A stretch of DNA of 5,596 bases from an uncultured Campylobacter sp. (lineage in GTDB: Bacteria > Campylobacterota > Campylobacteria > Campylobacterales > Campylobacteraceae). The stretch lies in contig NZ_CALKTS010000126.1 in the NCBI RefSeq assembly GCF_937997595.1, positions 1 through 5,596 of the forward strand, given 5' to 3'. Numbering within the stretch: position 1 is the stretch's first letter; every line of letters begins with the position of its first letter. This document shows positions 3,786 to 5,596 of the stretch, one piece after another. The notes under the pieces were generated by a model. That model made no database searches and had not been told where the DNA came from. It saw nothing but the letters and a program-made list of their open reading frames with translations. The position numbers were made by a program, and so were the translations under genes.

Positions 3786-5596
3786 GAGCGCGATCCTAGC
3801 GGTATTCGGCGCGGCATTCATCGCGCTTTGCGCCTTTATAGCGTTAAATTTAAACCGCGTAAATTCCGATTTTTACGAGCTAAGCGGCATTGAAATTTCG
3901 GGCGAGCAGAAACAAAGCGTCGAGGATTTCAACCGCGAGATTGCGCGGCAAATCATCGTCGCAAGCGCAGAGAAGGCGAGCTTTGGCGCGTTCATTGCGG
4001 ATATGCAAAAAAGCGGGCTTTTTGAGAGCATAATTTACGAGGTAAAGGACGCGAGCGTGTATCAGAGCGAGCTTGCGCGCTTTGCGCCCGCGATGCTCGA
4101 TGATGCGAGCGTGGAGCTTTTAAAAAGCGATCCGCAGGCCTTTTTTGAGCGTAGCGCGCGTGAGCTTTATTCAAAATTTCGTCCGCTTAGCCTCTCGCAG
4201 GACTTTTTCTCGCTCAGCCTTCACTCGCGCCTTAGCTCTCGCGGCGCAATCAAGCTTGATCCTGCGCAAAACCGCTTCATCGCGACCATTGACGGCGCGC
4301 CGCACTACCTCGCTACGGCCAAACTCGCTCCGAAAGCAAACGACGACGCGCTTAGCGCGCTGGTGCACAAGGCGCAAAAGAGCAAAATTTTAATCTCAGG
4401 CACCGCCCTTTTTAGCGCTTTGGGCAAAAGCGCGGGCGTGCGCGAAAGCTCCGTCGCTGGCGCCGTTTCGCTTAGCCTGTGTGCGGCGCTGCTGCTGGCG
4501 GCATTTTCGCGCGCACGTATCTTCTGTCTGCTGCTGCCTGCGCTTTTCGGGCTTGCCTGCGGCGTAGCGGCTACGATGGCGATCCGCGGCTCGATCCACA
4601 TCCTAAGCGCCGTGGTTTCGACGAGCCTAATCGGGCTGATGCTGGATTACGCGGTGCACTGGCTCGGCGCAAACATCTCGCGCCGCATCGAAGCTCGCTC
4701 GATAAAAAGCATGCGAAACATCCTGCTTCTAGGGTTTTTCATCACCGCGGGAGGCTACTTCGTATTTTTATTCAGCCCGTTTTTTCTGCTCAAAGAGATC
4801 GCGATCTTTGCGATAGCCGCACTTGCGGGGGCATTTTGCTTTAGCTACTTCGCCCTGCCGCTACTACTTGCCGGGGCGGAATTTCGCCCCGCCCCGCTCT
4901 TTGCAAAAGCTCTTGAACTCTACGCAAAGGCTCTTTGCAAGATAAGCCTAAGCCCAAAAGCGCTCATTCTCGTTTGCGCGGCGCTGCTTGCGTTTTTGTA
5001 TTTTAAAATGGAGCTTAAGGACGACGTCAGCGAATACGCGAGCTTGGATAAAAACCTAATCGCGATGAGCGCCAAGCTCGCAAGCATCGGAGGCTCCAGC
5101 TTCGATCTGATCGTGGGCAACAACGCGAGCGCGGTAGCCAAAGAGATCGTAGCGCGCGGTCTTGCGGACTCATACGCCGGCGCGCCGATTTTGGATCCAG
5201 CTACGCAGAGCTTTATCAAGCAGGCCTTTGCAAACTACGATAGAAGCGCATTTTTACGTCTCGGGCTTAGTCGCGAGCTCGTAGACGCAAACTTTGCCAA
5301 GATCGCGGATGCACCCATTTTAAGCTACGAGCAAGCTAGAAGCTCCATTCTTTTTGCCGCGATGCCGAGCATCGATCCGCATATCGCTTTTTTGCGCGGC
5401 GTGCGCGATAAAGCGGCCGTAAGCGAGCTTGCCGCGCAGATGGGCGCGCTGCATCTAAACATGCGAAGCGCCATAAGCGAGGCGTTTTCACAGATCAAAA
5501 TCAACGCCTTGTATCTAAAATGTGCCGCATACGCGCTCGCGCTCGCATTGCTGTGGGCGTTTTTCGGCGCGCGAACGGCGTGGCTGATCGTCATCT
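3778..5596 (+). CDS. apeM: MMPL/RND-type exporter of the aryl polyene cluster (ApeM-like), 3' partial
   Basis: The frame is open for 606 codons to the window edge and contains no stop. An inner-membrane exporter of the RND/MMPL type (predicted exporter COG4258 kind), probably moving the polyene lipid across the inner membrane with proton-motive force. Layout: a first membrane segment at 5-24, a large periplasmic domain at about 25-220, then segments near 226-243, 248-269, 273-295, 314-332 and 338-366. These are followed by a cytoplasmic stretch at 367-394 and a segment at 395-409, which begins the second half. A second periplasmic domain runs at 410-575, and another segment begins near 577. 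GLMLDYAVHW (286-295) is the family's DYxxH signature, with D290 as the likely proton-relay acid. SPFFLLKEIAIF (333-344) is the conserved loop after the fourth segment. Full members have about 750-800 residues, so roughly a fifth to a quarter is missing. The start ATG overlaps the carrier gene by 8 bases and has only a weak GTGAG site (3768-3772), so translation is probably coupled. Confidence 0.88.
   Translation, partial: MSKSAILAVFGAAFIALCAFIALNLNRVNSDFYELSGIEISGEQKQSVEDFNREIARQIIVASAEKASFGAFIADMQKSGLFESIIYEVKDASVYQSELARFAPAMLDDASVELLKSDPQAFFERSARELYSKFRPLSLSQDFFSLSLHSRLSSRGAIKLDPAQNRFIATIDGAPHYLATAKLAPKANDDALSALVHKAQKSKILISGTALFSALGKSAGVRESSVAGAVSLSLCAALLLAAFSRARIFCLLLPALFGLACGVAATMAIRGSIHILSAVVSTSLIGLMLDYAVHWLGANISRRIEARSIKSMRNILLLGFFITAGGYFVFLFSPFFLLKEIAIFAIAALAGAFCFSYFALPLLLAGAEFRPAPLFAKALELYAKALCKISLSPKALILVCAALLAFLYFKMELKDDVSEYASLDKNLIAMSAKLASIGGSSFDLIVGNNASAVAKEIVARGLADSYAGAPILDPATQSFIKQAFANYDRSAFLRLGLSRELVDANFAKIADAPILSYEQARSSILFAAMPSIDPHIAFLRGVRDKAAVSELAAQMGALHLNMRSAISEAFSQIKINALYLKCAAYALALALLWAFFGARTAWLIVI
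4872..4891 (+). other. Perfect GC-rich hairpin within the exporter gene
   Basis: CGGGGCG at 4872-4878 pairs with CGCCCCG at 4885-4891 around a six-base GAATTT loop. No T-run follows, so it is not a standard terminator. It lies at the codons linking the two membrane halves of the exporter and may simply reflect the codons used there. Confidence 0.35.

Noticed and set aside
4479..4844. 121-residue + strand frame inside the exporter
   Set aside because: The exporter frame carries the DYxxH signature and membrane segments across the same bases, while this frame is Arg/His-rich with no motif.
4872..4891. GC-rich hairpin as a transcription terminator
   Set aside because: No T-run follows and the exporter frame continues for over 700 bases, so termination here would cut the gene.
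1..5596. CRISPR array, tRNA, rRNA, insertion sequence or attachment site
   Set aside because: No regular spaced palindromic repeats, cloverleaf sequence, transposase motif or terminal inverted repeats were seen. The window is fully occupied by the six genes.

Overview
The window is a single-strand, tightly packed block of six genes, all on the + strand. The first is cut by the left edge and the last by the right edge. Gene content and order match the middle of an aryl polyene (APE / flexirubin / xanthomonadin-type) lipid-pigment cluster, in the order H-I-J-K-L-M of the Escherichia coli ape nomenclature. The assignment rests on motifs read in the translations and on the combination of families; no database search was run.

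Organism: the base composition is near 50% GC, with very many AAATTT / AAAATTTTA words, frequent GCGC words and very short or overlapping gene junctions. This suggests a relatively GC-rich Campylobacter (the C. gracilis / C. showae / C. rectus kind). That is an inference from sequence style and is not proven.

Layout: (1) 1-657, the C-terminal end of an acyl-CoA/ACP ligase fused to a hotdog dehydratase domain. (2) 638-1612, a family 2 glycosyltransferase. (3) 1605-2729, an HtrB/LpxL-type acyltransferase ending in a 6-residue tandem repeat. (4) 2716-3225, a YbgC/4HBT-type thioesterase. (5) 3258-3785, a secreted LolA-like carrier. (6) 3778-5596, an MMPL/RND-type membrane exporter that continues past the window. 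Four of the five junctions overlap by 8-20 bases and the fifth gap is 32 bases. No terminator or convincing promoter is visible, so one operon with translational coupling is likely.

How they work together (inference from known APE systems): the ligase loads an aromatic starter acid onto a carrier protein. Ketosynthases, a ketoreductase and dehydratases outside or partly inside the window extend it to a polyene, and the thioesterase may edit or release acyl chains. The glycosyltransferase and acyltransferase build the lipid anchor or attach the polyene to it. The LolA-like protein and MMPL exporter carry the product through the periplasm to the outer membrane.

The unusual points are the ligase-dehydratase fusion with an altered dehydratase active-site motif, the glycosyltransferase and acyltransferase as separate overlapping genes, and long low-complexity C-terminal tails on three consecutive enzymes. 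One of these tails is a clear 18-base in-frame tandem repeat.
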